In this document: one piece after another, positions 12,401 through 26,300 of the stretch
Layout: each line of letters opens with the position of its first letter
Position numbering within the stretch: position 1 is the stretch's first letter
Assembly: GCA_949710005.1 (NCBI GenBank)
Contig: OX453282.1
Coordinates: 24,771,718-24,835,717, forward strand
Length of the DNA stretch: 64,000 bases
Source: Ricordea florida
Taxonomy: Eukaryota; Cnidaria; Anthozoa; Corallimorpharia; Ricordeidae
Reading direction: 5' to 3'
Position numbers and translations under genes: made by a program
Notes under the pieces: model-generated
Seen by the model: the letters and a program-made list of their open reading frames with translations, nothing else
Databases searched by the model: none
Told to the model about the DNA's origin: nothing

Positions 12401-15400
12401 TTACATATCGGTCCTGCGATTGCCTCTTGTGGCTTGCTTATTCTTGTGTTCTTAGTATCGACTACAAAGGCGGGAAGCGACTGAACTGCTAAAAGTGCGT
12501 ACGTGGTTTTGAGTACGAAATCAAGACAAAAGACTTAATTGTTCTTTGTATTGCAAACAAAACGCGTTATTAATTTTAGACTACAAAGGACCGTTTAGCG
12601 GTCGTTACAAAGAGAAAACAGGATATATTGATGGTTAGGAAATTGCTCATTGATTATCATGTGACTATGTGTTAGACTGATCCGTTATGCAATTAATCAT
12701 AACTATAACAAAATTTGCAAATCTGATTGGCTATCAACTGCCCTGATTTCAGGCTTAATAGGACAGTTTTGATTTAAAAAAGGAGTCAATTTATCACAAA
12801 TCTTGTTAAAGTTATGATTAATTGGCAATAAGACTTCATATTGTCTAATTCGGTCGGCAATCATACTTGTGATTAAACAAATCGGACTCCTGCTACACTG
12901 TCGTCCAATTTTGTTAATCACTCGTATGATTACAGATCGAATTGGACTCCACTCTGTCCTATTACCGTAACTTATTACAATAATATATTATAAAGTAATA
13001 TATTCTAAAGTAAAAAAATGAGACAAAATTCTGTGAACTTATATAAATAGACTTAAGAATAACCATTATAAAAATAAAAAATTTGGTATGTATCAGTGAT
13101 CAAGACCTGTCATGGCTCTGCCATCAAGCTGCTGTTTTGAATACAGTGGGGTTGTGTAAAGTCGGGGCCACAACCAAATAACTAAACATTTATTTGAGAC
13201 CTCAATTCAGCTACCGGTACTAGATACTTAACAGCTATCCTTTGCCACCTTTAAAGCCTCTAATCATTCATTGTCTTTGACCTTTATAAATTGTTCATTT
13301 ACTTAGCACTTTTTTTAAAGGTTGAGTGTAGAACTACTGTTGAATCCATTTTTGATTGCTGCTTACTGCAACTTATAAAACATGTAAAGCTATGTTTAAC
13401 TTAAGAATGAATTCCTTTTTAGCTGCAACAGTATGTTCTATCTTCCTTGGATCTCACCTTTCTAAGGACATTTTGGCCAAAATATGGTAAGTTTTACCAA
13501 ACTGTGTTAGGGTAGATAGTGACATAAAGAAAAAATAAAATGGCGATGAATAACAGCTTTGATAGAATTGCTAAAATGGCCTGTTTATGTTCAGTAATAT
13601 TTTTGGATAAATCTCCCATTGTTTTCAGTGGTTTTAATTATAGTTTTGTGATTCAATGGTGTTGACTTAAATCTTGCTTTCTAAATTTCTATATTACTCC
13701 ATGGGTGCTATTTTTTAAGAGAGAAAAGGAACTCAATAGCAAGTTGTTGGACAGCCATTTTCTTCAAGCATTTTTTTGTTGTCATTTATTTTGAAGTTAT
13801 TGTTTGACTTTTCGTAGGAATTTGTCTGATGAAGATAGGGATGGCAAGCTTTCTTTGAATGAATTCTGTGTGGCTATTCATTTGACTAGATTTTGCAAGA
13901 AAGGTAATGCTAACAGTAAAGTGAAATTAATTTGATAGTGTTGCAAAATTAATATGATAATTATAAGGATGCCAGCTATGCCTAAACGCACACAGGTGTA
14001 TGTCATTTTGCCGATGGATAGTTGTAGTAAAAACATACATTTAATTATAAGAATTTGCATTTTGAATTGTGTTTAGTTTTTTGTTTGTCAACAATGAACA
14101 AACTAAAAGGATGTTCTGTTAAGTAGAGGTCAATTTAACTTGGTGACATTTGAATTTTCCCCCAAGAAACTTGCCACTGAGAGTTTTTAGCCAAGCCAAT
14201 TTTTGTGTTTGCATTCTTAAATACATAAATACCTGCATAAATTGTGTTTTTTTAACAGGTAATTCACTGGATGGGAGTGTAAATATCAGATCAATAGTTT
14301 CACAGGAGGTTTGTACAGCCAACATGAGAACCTAATGATTAAGAGAAACAAGTATTCAAATACTCCCAAGGAAAGAAATCATTTGAAAAAAAGTGGTCAA
14401 GAACATGTCTAACTTTGGAGCATAACTGTACTTTAATCTTGGGCACACTATGTTCTGAGAAAAATAATTGTGAAAAATTGTCCAGTAAATTTTTCTTAGT
14501 TCATGCACAATCTTTCAATGCAAGAAAAAACAGTGCAGGAAAGAAAATTATTAGCAATGCTTTTCTATTCAAGGAAAGGCAAAAAACATGAAGAGAAATT
14601 TCTCATTCTGTTTAGTAGTTTCATTGTATAGATTTCATTGCATGAATAGGAAAATAGGCCTAATGAAATGGGAAATTATGGACAAAATAAGGGGCTTTTA
14701 TTATTTTGAGGACACTCTTGTATTTGCTGTTTTACTTATAACTGTTTGTGTTTCTCCTTTGATTCGTAGTGGATAGAAGAGAATTTTGAGGGGAAGAAGC
14801 ATAGGTTTGTATGACGACTATGTTCGTTATTAAAATTCTGTTGAGTTCAAAGCAGTCCATAGTTGTCAATTATACAAAACTCTGCAGTTATGTGCTTTTC
14901 ACTTTTTGTGTCGACTTTTAGAAAATTTCTCGTATTTCACCTTCTTTATAGACCTCTTCTTGACTTTAATTTTGTTTAGTTTTCAATTCACGGTGATATG
15001 TGGTGAAAAATAATCGCGCAAAGCCAAACTTTTTATGTTGTACATAGTACAAATTTCTACATTATACTCTTCGTGAATGTTTCTTTCATCTTATCCCATT
15101 TTCTTTCACTTAGGCTGGCAGAGGTTCAAACAGAGAAGCGAAGACTTTTGTCGCTCAAGGTAAACTACATTCATTTCTCCGTTAGTTTTGCATTTACCTT
15201 CCCTCTTCATTGGTTTGTGGTTGTTTTCTTGTCTTTGGAATTGTGTTCTGCGTATCTTTCCTCAAAAAATATTGTAAATACTAAGTAAACTGGACAAGAA
15301 GACGAAAGGAGGCCATATTGGTCGCAGCGGTTGCTGCTGCAGGCGCGCGACCTGGAAAATGGCGCGAAAAAGGGTCGCAGCCGTGGCTGCGAGCTGCCCT

Positions 15401-18400
15401 CAGTCATTTTACGCGGGAACCTTACATTCGGTTTTGCTTTCTTTCTGTGGGGCAGGAAAAGCTCTGCCATGAAATAGCAGGCGACGTAGAAGAACCAGCA
15501 ATAGCTGAAACGATCAAGACAGAGTTAAACCAAGTCGAAAAGGAACTGTACGTTTTGGAGAAAAAAGAAAATGGCCTTCGGCGGGTGAGAACTGACATGC
15601 ATGTATTTGTATTGTAGCGTGTCGCATCATATAGTAGTCAGTAACTGTGGTCGCATGTTATGATTCAATTTTTCAAATCCTAGGAAACACAGTTACAACT
15701 CTGTTTTACCGCTTCACCGTAGGCCTCAATTTTTGTTTCTTTTGGTGAGAAGTGCAATGCCCAGATATACCGCAAATTTTTCTAACAGCAGTCTAGAAAG
15801 TTCGAACAGTTATAATTTTCATCCTTGCACGTGTGGTTGTTGAATCGCGCCATTTTCCTTATAGCTACCGTTTGAGTAAAAGGTGATAGAAACGCGGCTA
15901 CCTCAATGCCGTTTTAAAGAAAACAAACAGCTTTTCGGGTTTCTAAACACTCTTTCATTCAACTATACATGTTTCCAACTGTCACGTTTAATTCAATAAT
16001 GCTCTCGTTTTTCTCGCAAACACATTTTATTTTGTTGAATTAATTTGAACCAAAGTAAAATGTATTCAACCTACTAAACAAAATTTCTAGCATTCCAAAT
16101 TTATCGCATACGGTAATCACACACTTTCTCGGTGAACAGCCGTCTGCACACCTGATCACATGACATCATGAACAGTGTGTCACTGCCTTTAGTAAATGGC
16201 GCTAGACTTTAACATCCGCACTTTAAATCTGTTTATGCTTTTTCCCCCATTTTCTCTTCCCATATCTCTCTCCTCCATTTTTCGAATATAAACTCCACCG
16301 CAGGCGAAATGAAAAACAGAAAGTTTGTATTTGTTTGGTTCATTATGCGTATGACGACTTTCCCACGAGAAAGTCGATGTCTACGTTCCACGGTTTCTGA
16401 CCGTTTGTCTTCTGATTGGTGGCGATTGTTCGGTTCAGCAGCCTATTCCATGATTGTCTTCTACCCAATTTCACTCATTGTTAGAATGTAAAGAAATGTT
16501 GGTCTATGCCCTGATTTCTTCTTAATTCTCGAACGTTCGATTCAGTGATTAGAAGTAGTTGCATGCATCTTGAATTTTGATATTGCTAGTCGTTCCAGAG
16601 TGTTGACGCTTGAGTGACCATGCGTCTCTACCAACAACATTAACATACTAACGATCCAGCGCTTTGTATACATCTCGTCAGACACTACAACAAATCAAAG
16701 AAAAATCCAAGAAGGAAAGTTTCAAGCCTTTCGACCGCAGCTTTCTCCTCAAACGCCACGCTTCTGGTGAGGACATTTTCCGTGGTGCAAGAGAGCAAAA
16801 CTCTGCGTCATTAGCGAACGAGGAGATTCTCGAAATAGAGAAGCTGTGGAGAGAAGATGGCGACTTAGCTGGTAAGCCCGCCGCGTTTGAATTTTTAATC
16901 TCTTTGTGTGACGTTTAAGTGCACAGTTAATGCTTTTGGCTTAAGACATCTTATCATAGTATTACCATGCAATTTTGCCTTGATATTTACAGTTCCCAAT
17001 TTAGTTACAAGCAAGAGAATTGTTTAAGATCTGCTTAATAAACTTGAGGTTTACGGGTGACCATTTTGTGACAGTTTATTTTCCATATGGGCTTTCCAAG
17101 CATCTTTGAAGCGAGAAAACGAGAGCAGACAACTGGACTCTGCTTTGTTGCTAATCATAATCAACGGCTCACTCGCTCATTTATTGGTATGTATTGAATA
17201 CAATAGTACAAAGGAAACCTAAATATAGTGCTACAGACTGATGTTTTTCCTTGAGTTGGAACCGTAATCGTAAACCTTAAATAGACTTGACGTACTCGTT
17301 GGATACCTGTTGTCATCGTAAAACAACTATGTGTGAAATTTAAACAATTCTCATTGCCTGTATCAGTTGTTAAGTTTAGCTAGCAGTTGTTTCAAAGGCT
17401 TACAAGACAACATGGCTAAACAGAATAAGGAAAGCGCGTAAGGGCTGGTTCACACTTTGACATAAGCATAAGCATAAGCATAAACATAAGCATAAGAAAA
17501 ATATGTGTGAACCGGGGTTACATAAGCATAAGCATAAGCACAAGGAATGGAACTTTTTCCATTTTCGTATGCTTCTGCTTATGCTTATGTAACCCCGGTT
17601 CACACATATTTTTCTTATGCTTAACTGTTTCAGCGCGCTTTCTTTGTTTGGAATTTCAGATATTCATTCGTATGCGTTTGTCAAAACAATTATCCCAATC
17701 CCTGTTATCAATCTATGTCAGATCTGACCGATCTTTAACAACTGTTTTGTTTCAACGATTGCTGGCGTGTTTTTTTTTTTTTGAAACATGGTTGCTTCTT
17801 TGCCAACCGAGAGTACAATTATTTTTTGTTGAAGACAATGTCCAAAATTTAGTTTAGGAAAACTGCCAAACGAAATACACCTTGTATTATAATATAGCTT
17901 TTAGAAAGTGCGCCCTATGATTGGCTAATACTCCTTAATATCTTTCCCACTGATTGGTCACACTGCATCCTTTTGTTGATAAAAACCTGAAACTATTGGA
18001 ATCACATTAGTAGCTCTCGGTGGGGCAGATATACTGTAGTTTAGTGTTTTTTTTTTCAAATGATTTGAGCGTTTTAGGTGTCTTAGTCAAGGTCGTAGGC
18101 ATAGATAAATAATTATTATCACTGAGGAAATAAATATCCATGGTCAAATTCTCTTCCTTGGTATTTAGCGTGTTATGATGACTGCATTTAAACACAAAAC
18201 AAAGGTTGTGCAGTATTTGATAAAAAGTCCGTATTATAGTCTCAACTGAAATGACTGAGGCAAGTGGCTAGCTTTGCCTCTTTCTGGCTACAGCCTGTTA
18301 CTGTATATAGGGAGCAACACCAGGAGCCCATCACCTGTCCTGTGCCGCAACACTGAATTGATAGTCAGAACTGAGGAATTGCTTGGCTTAAGAGATGAAC

Positions 18401-20343
18401 AAATTTCAAATTCAAGTGTTTGGACTGTTCAAGAAAAATCTCACTTTATATAGAACGCTTTTTTATTGGCAGAGATGCTATTTTCCCAAGTCAGGAGCTT
18501 CTGTTTCTGTGGTTGAGAGGAAAACAAGTGGAAGGACCCCAGTTATTTTAATTCTCTCCATCACTCCTTTTTTACTTTCAAAATGCTTCCAGGGCCGTTT
18601 TGTAACCAGAGTAGATTATTATTATTATTTAACCAAACCAGCGTAGCGTCAAAATATGTCTGAAAGTAGATTATTTTTAGTCGCCAACCCTGTCATGCCT
18701 TCCTTCCCAACTAACGCGTGACAGCGCACACAGGAACTTTTTATTGCGTGATTAATAATATACATGCAAAAATTTCAGCATGCTCATTGGCTGAGAGCAC
18801 GTCAATTAATCCCAAACAGTGCAGAAAATTGAAATTGAGTGCAAAAAGTTGAAATTGAGTGCAGAAAGTTGAAATCAAATTTTTGCATGTATATTATTAA
18901 CAAGTAATCACATGATTTGTCTCGTGCAATTTGGGATAAATCAGCACTCGTAAATTTTTCAAAGACTACAAATTGCACTCGCCCTACGGGCTCATGCAAT
19001 TTGGTTAGCCTTTGAAAAATTTACTCGTGCTGATTTATCCCAAATTGCACTCGAAATCATGTGATTACCTATACAAATCGTCTGTTATTTCTCACCAGAT
19101 TTTGGCGTCACCATTGACAAGCCGTCATCCTACCCAGTCAACTACAGCATTCGACGAGACCAGTTTGCGACCGTCATCGAATTAAATCAAAGCCAAGGGT
19201 CAACTGAAACTTCGGCAACCTCTTCGGGAGCTGCTTCCCCAGTCGCCAATGGGATTAGTGAGGACGAGGATAAAAGAGATTCTCGTCCTTTGCTTGTAAA
19301 TAACAATTGCATAGAAATAGATGAAAAGCGAGTCGACTTGAACGACCAAACGACGACAAGTTCTGAAAATTACAAGGGTGAAAGCGTTCAAGCGTCCGAA
19401 GAAGCTAATAGTGAAGTAAGAGTGAGTGACGTGACCTGTGGGTATTGAATCGCAGTGAATGTAGCGTGTGTGTAATAGTACAATCTGTCCGGGTTCGAGA
19501 TAGTCGACAGTGTGCTGTCTACTTCTTAACTTGTTAATTCTAAAAATGATGTTTAGACTAACTATCAGGGGCCAGTCTGACATGTTCAAAGTACAATGTG
19601 TTAACTAACTAGTCAAATTTGTCGGAGTACTTCTAGCAAATAGTTAGTTAGCACTCATCCAGTAAAGGCCTCTCTAATCTGTCGTTTATCAATAGTGATT
19701 CTAGTGCTGAAACTTTGTTCTGTTCTTCTTAGGATACGGATAATCAGTTATTGAACGGTTCCATTCCAAGCGATCAACAGCTTATCACTACTGACGGTCC
19801 GCACTCGCCGTTACAACAAACAAAGGAAGATTTGACTCTATCAGACCTCAGCTGCACGAAGGAAATGAACCAAAACAAGACTGACGACGAAAAATGTAAA
19901 TCACAGAAGCTAGAACTTTTAGCCGATTATCACAACACTCAGGTGAAAGCTGGCGTTGAAAAAGTCTCTTTTGGAGAAGAAGGAGGGAGGACTCCTCTTT
20001 TAATTGGGTCTTTGAATCATCCTCAAGTGACAGAGAGTGGTGACTTACCAGCTGGATCTCACCCGGTCACATCCTCAAGAGTCGATGATTTATTTTTACA
20101 ACCTGGTAGCGATGGTGGATCTATGGCTGTAGAAACCAGGTACTGATTTGAATTACGGTGTCATTTACGTTGCCATACTCTGCGGGACCGTTAGTTTGCC
20201 AGTAGTCTCTTTCTTTCTGATTATTTGAGCGCGATGTGCAAAGCCGCGGTTCGAGTTGCGAAAATGTGAGACACTAGAAACGCGGCGCCTCCTCTTTGTC
20301 TCAACTCATTTGCATAATCATTGCTGCAGTGAACGTCCACCCA

Positions 20344-20386
<43 letters not shown>

Positions 20387-23300
20387 TGTGTGAGTTTTTG
20401 GCGGGAGACGGAAGAGATTGACGGAGGGGTAGTTATGAAAAATGCCTGGTTACGTTTTATTGTTTCAGTTTCCTGCTGTTGTTATTGTATTTTCCTATTC
20501 AATCTGTTGGCATGTTTTCGTTTAGTAAATACAGGCAGAAGAACCTCGCTACATCGAACTCTTAAACGAAAATGCCTCGATAAAGAGGGATCTATAATAG
20601 CCGATAGTATTTTACTCGAAAGAAAAGGAAGGGGAAAGGCTCGAGTTGAAATAACTGAGTTCGAGATCGCGAGATTCGACTATCGTTAATTCATATGTGT
20701 GCCCTTGGTGCTTCTCATTGTTTTTGCTTGTCTGGTTTCACTGCCAGCAACAGAAGTGAGGAAGATGACATGGCTCGAGCATCATCTCCCCGCAGCCTGA
20801 CGCAAGAGGAGGTTCTTCCCATCTTTCTGGAGGAGAAGAGAAAAAAAGACGAAGAGAGAGCGAGACAGAGACAGATAGATGAAGAGATGCGTCAGGAAGC
20901 CCGGAGGGAGGACCGTATGCGAATGCAAGAGCAACACGAGCAGGCGGAGCAGAGAAAGTCGGCATTTCAGGAGGAGCGATTGAGACTTGAGCAGCAAGTG
21001 TCTCTCACTAAAGAAGAGCAGGAGCGGAGGAGAGCCCCTGTTTCAAGAGTCGAAGCTGGAAAGCTAATTGAAATGGAGCTTGAGGAGCAAAGGATACGGG
21101 AAGAATTAACTCGGATGGAGCTGGAGAAAATAAAGGAGAAAGAAAAGATTGAAATGGAGAAGCAGAAATTGAAGCAGACAAAGAAAGAAGAACACCCTTC
21201 GACTTTTCTTAGTAAAGACGTTGTACAGAAACCGGTTTCGGACGAAACCGATTTCTTAGAAACCGAACCTTTCCAGCCATTAAGTTCCAGAATAGCCGGC
21301 AAAAGGGGAAGTGTTATAGATCTGATCGAAAGTGAAGATCCGTTGAGTAAATTAGAACAAAGACCAGCGGAAATCAAAGAACCCGATTACATGCAACCTG
21401 TTATTCGTAGGACTCAGGAAAATTCGTGGCTGATAGCAAGTAGAAAAGATGAAAATAGAAAAAGTGTCGTGGAATTAGAAATTGATCGTCAAAAGCAAAG
21501 AGAAGAGGAAGCTAGAAGAGATGCAGAGAATGTGAGACGAATACTAGCACAGAGATCGTCGGACAGTTTAACTTACCAGAGTGCTATTGATGTTGACAGA
21601 GAAAGACACAAAGGACTTGGAGAATCGACGGTACCTCCTCCCACTGGAAAAGAAATCAGAGAAACAAGTAATGTCGCTGGACGAAAACCTGTGCTTAGAA
21701 AACAAATGGAAGTTGAGACAATTCCGCAACAACGTACAATGGCCATGTTGGAGTCACCTCCTTTGGATGAGATCGACTCACCATTAAATGGTAGCGGTGA
21801 TGGATTGGCGGGAACGACTCTGGAAGAAACGAGAGAGGAAGCCAGGAGAAAAGAAATGGAGCTTTTCAGACAAATGCAGGAAGAAGAGAAGAGAAGACGG
21901 GAAGCTGAAAAGCAAGAGCTAGACAGATTGAAGAAGGAAGTAGAACGCAGAGAGGCGGAAGAGCTTATGCGGCTCAAGCTTGCTCGCGAACAGGAAAGGA
22001 ATAGAAAGAGGGAAGCTGAAATTAAAGAAGCGGCAAAGCGTGAAAAAGAAGAGGCACAAAGGCTTGCCGAACGGGAACAGACCGCCAATTCTAGAAAGGT
22101 GTCGTTCGCAGCGCATAAGCTTATTCTTGAACAGCGGGTTCTAAAAGCGCTGGAAGAAACGAAGCAAGAAGCGAATATTTCCAAAAAGCGAACTTCCAGT
22201 CTGGACCGTCCGACGGAATTTTTTGAGCAAGTGCAAACCCAACAGTCAGTGCCAGTTTCGGAAACAAATGAAGACGTTTCATCCGCATGCGTAAAACTCA
22301 GAAAAGCTTGTTTTGAGAGACCTGCGGCCCAAACGGAATCTCGCGAGCAAATGCGAAATAAGCGATACTCGCTTAATTTAGACCATGCGCGTCGCGCGAT
22401 GATCGCGCGCGAAGACGCAGCCTCTTTGAACAAACACCCGGCTCAGTTGGCTAGCCAGAAAAACCAATTGTCATACTATGCAGAGGATATTGTTACCAGA
22501 GAATCGAAAGCTCAGCTTGAAAGAGAAGAAGAATTATTGCGGCGGGTCGGAGGAAAGCCTCATGTTGGCGAAGGAAAATTGACGAAAGCAAGAAGCTTAG
22601 GAGATGTGTCACGTTCAGTGGACCAACAGGACGGTCCGACGTCATATCAAATTGTCAGGGACATTCCTTTAAATGGCGATGTGACGGATAGTGGATCCGT
22701 CCCTGAGGACGGTCTACCCGTTTTCGCTGACGTAAGGATACAAAAAGAGCTACAGGAGCAGAGGATGAGGGAGGAGATACTTCGGAAGGAAGCACTGGAA
22801 AGAGAAAAACGTTATCGTCTTGAAGAAGAGAAGAACAAACAAATGGAAGGACCCGGTTCGGTTGGCAAGAAAGACGTGAGTTTGAGAGAGATAAAGAAAA
22901 ACCCGCTTCCTAATAAAATTGTGGTGAGTGTTTGTCAGGTACTGTACCGATAATAGGGAGTTTAAGAAACGACGACGGCTACGACACCGACAACCCCACA
23001 AAACAACTATATCATTGGTTAAAGGAGTATAAATAATCGTGCTTCACGTGCAGCACGGATTTTAGCAAGTACATCAGCCGTCCTCTGCATAACGACGACG
23101 TGAAATCACCAAATTTGAGGTTTTGATGACAATGTAAACATGTAAGAGAGAATGTTTCATTCTCTATTTTCACTTTGAAACCGCCCGTATCAATTTATTT
23201 TTAGGATACTTCGGCCATTTTGTAGGACGTGAGCGAGACTGAATAATCGCGAAAGACTTATGATAGAGCCAAGTTATATTTTGAGGTGACGTTTTCGTCT

Positions 23301-26300
23301 ACCGTCGCCTTCGGAGATCTTAGACTCCCTTATGATCCAGTGCATGCGTACAGGCGCTGTTACACTGAACAATGTTTCGTGCAACTTGTCTCGCAGTGGC
23401 GTTGCGAGGAAATATTGCACAGTGTAACAGTACATTAGTTCATCATTTTTGTGTCTCGGCTGGTTAGCAGCAAAACTAAGACAACGCAAAATAAAACTGT
23501 AACAACAAAGTAACTTTTTCGCGTTATATTTTACAATGTAATCAAGAGCAAAATTTTATCCCAAGTTTAGGTGAGCTGTCGTTTGAACGAGCCAACCCTC
23601 TAGAGAAGGATCTGAAACATTCTTATTGAATTCAAGTGCAATATAGTTTCTAACCCTTTCACTCCCAGAAGTGATCAGCATAGAATTTCTCCATACAAGA
23701 GCAGTTCAATGTATGGCTAACTGTTAAGGAGAATCAGAAATGATCAACTCAGAGATTATAAATTGATCTGACACCCAATTCTCCAAACTAACTTAAAACC
23801 AAATGTATGGCAGTTGCATAAGAGAATTGCTAATTAGATCGTGGCAGTGAAAGACCAGGATCCTGTTCCTCGTAAAGTCGGGTAGAGTCTGACCTAAGAA
23901 TGTAGCTCCGGGCCGGTAACGTAATCGGGACTTGCGAGAAAAGAGCCAGCGACCTTTGTTTAAAACTCCGCTGATCAAAAACACATTTAATCTTTCATTA
24001 GCAATTGAAGTAGGCAACGAATGCAGTGCGCGACCTTAACTTTTTAAATCGCTGGTCCTTGGACTAGTTGAACTGAAAATTTACTAGTCCTGAGTAAATC
24101 TGTGGTAGTCCTGTGGTAGTCGGAACATTGCGAGGAACGCATCGAAACAGCGTTTACAAGACGTATATTTTGTTTTCACCTTGTATTATTTTTTAAACAT
24201 TACAAACTACAAAGTAGTTACTGGTCAGACTGTGACTAGTGGTTTTAAGTTTCTACCAGTCCAGAAGCATTTTGCACTAGTCCAGGACTAGTGGACTACC
24301 GCTAAGGTCGAGCACTGCGAATGTAGTCTAATCAAGTCACGCGCATTTGCTAAATGTTTATTACTCTGTGGTCAAGCGGGATCATGTTGTGAATTTAATA
24401 CCGTGTTCTTTTAGGTGAGGAAACCGCCACCCAGTTCGAATCGAGACTCACTGATGCAATCAATGGCATCTCATTGGGAGACGGTCCTTCAAACCCAAGA
24501 TGGCAACAATGTAACGTAAGCAAATAGGCTTCTTACCTGAAGGTTTTAACAGTGGAAGAATCATAAGTAAGTTTTTTTATTGAATCCCATCTTCTACCGT
24601 TTTCCTCGTCAGAGAAAAGAAAGAAAGGAAAGGTAGTTTTATTGAGGTGAGTTGTATTTATTCAACCAGCTGATCAGACACCACACCCATAAAACCATGC
24701 GCAATTTGAAACCGTGTTCCTCCTGCCATCTATTGCGTCATCTATTTGCGTCGAATCTTTGTTTGTTTCATTGTGTCCGTTGGTTGGTCCCAACGATTAT
24801 TTCTTACGATAGTGGATCCCAGTGAAGTCTCATTTTTTCGTGGTCCGAAAACAATTAGCCTGCTGCGTTGTCACGCGTTCGTGGAGGGGGAATCGAACGC
24901 GTGACAAAACCCAAAGAACGGCCGCACAGGGGGCTTGACAACAATAGTAGTTCAACGAAGTAAGAGGTTGCCAGAAGTGCGTGACTGCTGTCTGGAGAAC
25001 CTGTTTTGATTCCAGCGTAGATCATGTGATTATCTCGACTCCTTACCCAACTGAGCGAGGCACAAGAAATTGTTCGTTGATATTCTCTTGGTTTCCTATG
25101 TCAGCTTGAAAAAGAGGAAGAGAGACGAAGAGAGGAAGAACTGCAGAGAGAAAGAGAAAGAGTTATACTGGAGAAAAAAAGGAACGAAGAGGAAAAAGAA
25201 CTCGCAAGACAGGTCAGTAACCATAACGCTCCACGGAATTTGTACTAAAGAAATAAGATTATATTGAACGACCTTCGTTTTGAGTCTGGAGAAAACTAGA
25301 ACCACATTGCATGAGTCAAAATCTAACTGGTTATGCGCGTCTTTTGGGGGACCATTTCGTTTAGAAAACACCATAGGAAGCACCATGTACTTGTTCTAAA
25401 GCCGTGTTTGGTGGTTTACTTTCTTTTTTTGTGTGTAGCGTAAGATTGAAGAAGAACTTGAGAAGAAAAGAAAAGCAAAGAAGGAAAAGGTAATGTTAAA
25501 GTGGTTTAATAATGGTTATTGAACTGAGTGGAGTGCAATTTGGTCTGAAATCATACGCGTGATTTCAAATATCGAACGAGCGCATAGCGCAAGTTCGATT
25601 TGAAATCACAAGTATGACTTCAGACCAAAATTGCACGACACGAAGTTCAATTACCACTTTATTACACTCATTTTGAAATCACAGTTTTTTTTTCAATACT
25701 AAGTTTATTTATTTTTCCACTTCTGGAAGCCCGGTTTTTGAAGAAAAGTAATTTTTTAAGAATTATGCGATTTAGAGCAAAAAATGGTGCAATTTGTGAA
25801 TAAATCACACTGCTATGAGCCAATCAAATGGCAGGGATCACCGGTGATTTCAAAATGGGTGTAATAAAGTAAGAAAACAAATGGATAATGAAAACAATAT
25901 TATAATACGGTAATATAGGGGTTGCTTAATTTCATTTCTTTTGTTTTTTTTTGGCTGTATATAGTAATCCAAAACAGAGAACTACATTAAATAGTGTAGA
26001 GCAAATGGTATCACCCTAGATACACCTTTCGTTGATTCACACCTTACAACAACACCCTGCAACCAAACACAGTGTTACTCAACGATACTGTTCAGTAGCT
26101 TTAGAAAGAATGATCACACCATATAGTTTGATTCATGCAGAGATGAAATAGTTAGAACCACACTGTATCTTAAAACAAACAGTACCACACAACAGTACTG
26201 TTCAGTGTAGTTTTACAAAGAATAGTCACTGTATGGTTTGATCCAGAGAGGAAAACATGAGAAACAAACTGTATAGTACAACAATGCTACAGTAGAGTAC

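Larger units (their letters stand above)
4864..12609 (-). mobile_element. Complete BEL/Pao LTR retrotransposon 1
   Basis: Two 696-bp LTRs, an uninterrupted polyprotein on the - strand and a 5-bp AAGAG target duplication. A purine-rich AGGGGAGCCA (- strand) just inside the left (3') LTR is the probable polypurine tract. No standard TGG-type primer-binding site is obvious next to the right (5') LTR. I found no difference between the LTRs by eye, so insertion is recent. It sits antisense within coding exon 3 of the EH gene. Confidence 0.95.
16920..19098 (+). other. Intron 10 with MITEs
   Basis: Non-coding. Holds a CATAAG-repeat foldback element (17440-17625) and a foldback MITE (18746-19070); the rest is AT-rich with no recognisable gene. 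Confidence 0.6.

Noticed and set aside
20348..20689. ORF starting in the (TG)n repeat
   Set aside because: It begins with Cys-Val repeats from the microsatellite and lies in an intron without domain content.
24613..24632. Shorter version of EH gene exon 15 using the GTAGTT donor
   Set aside because: It gives phase 1 and an immediate stop in exon 16; the GTGAGT donor at 24647 keeps the frame.
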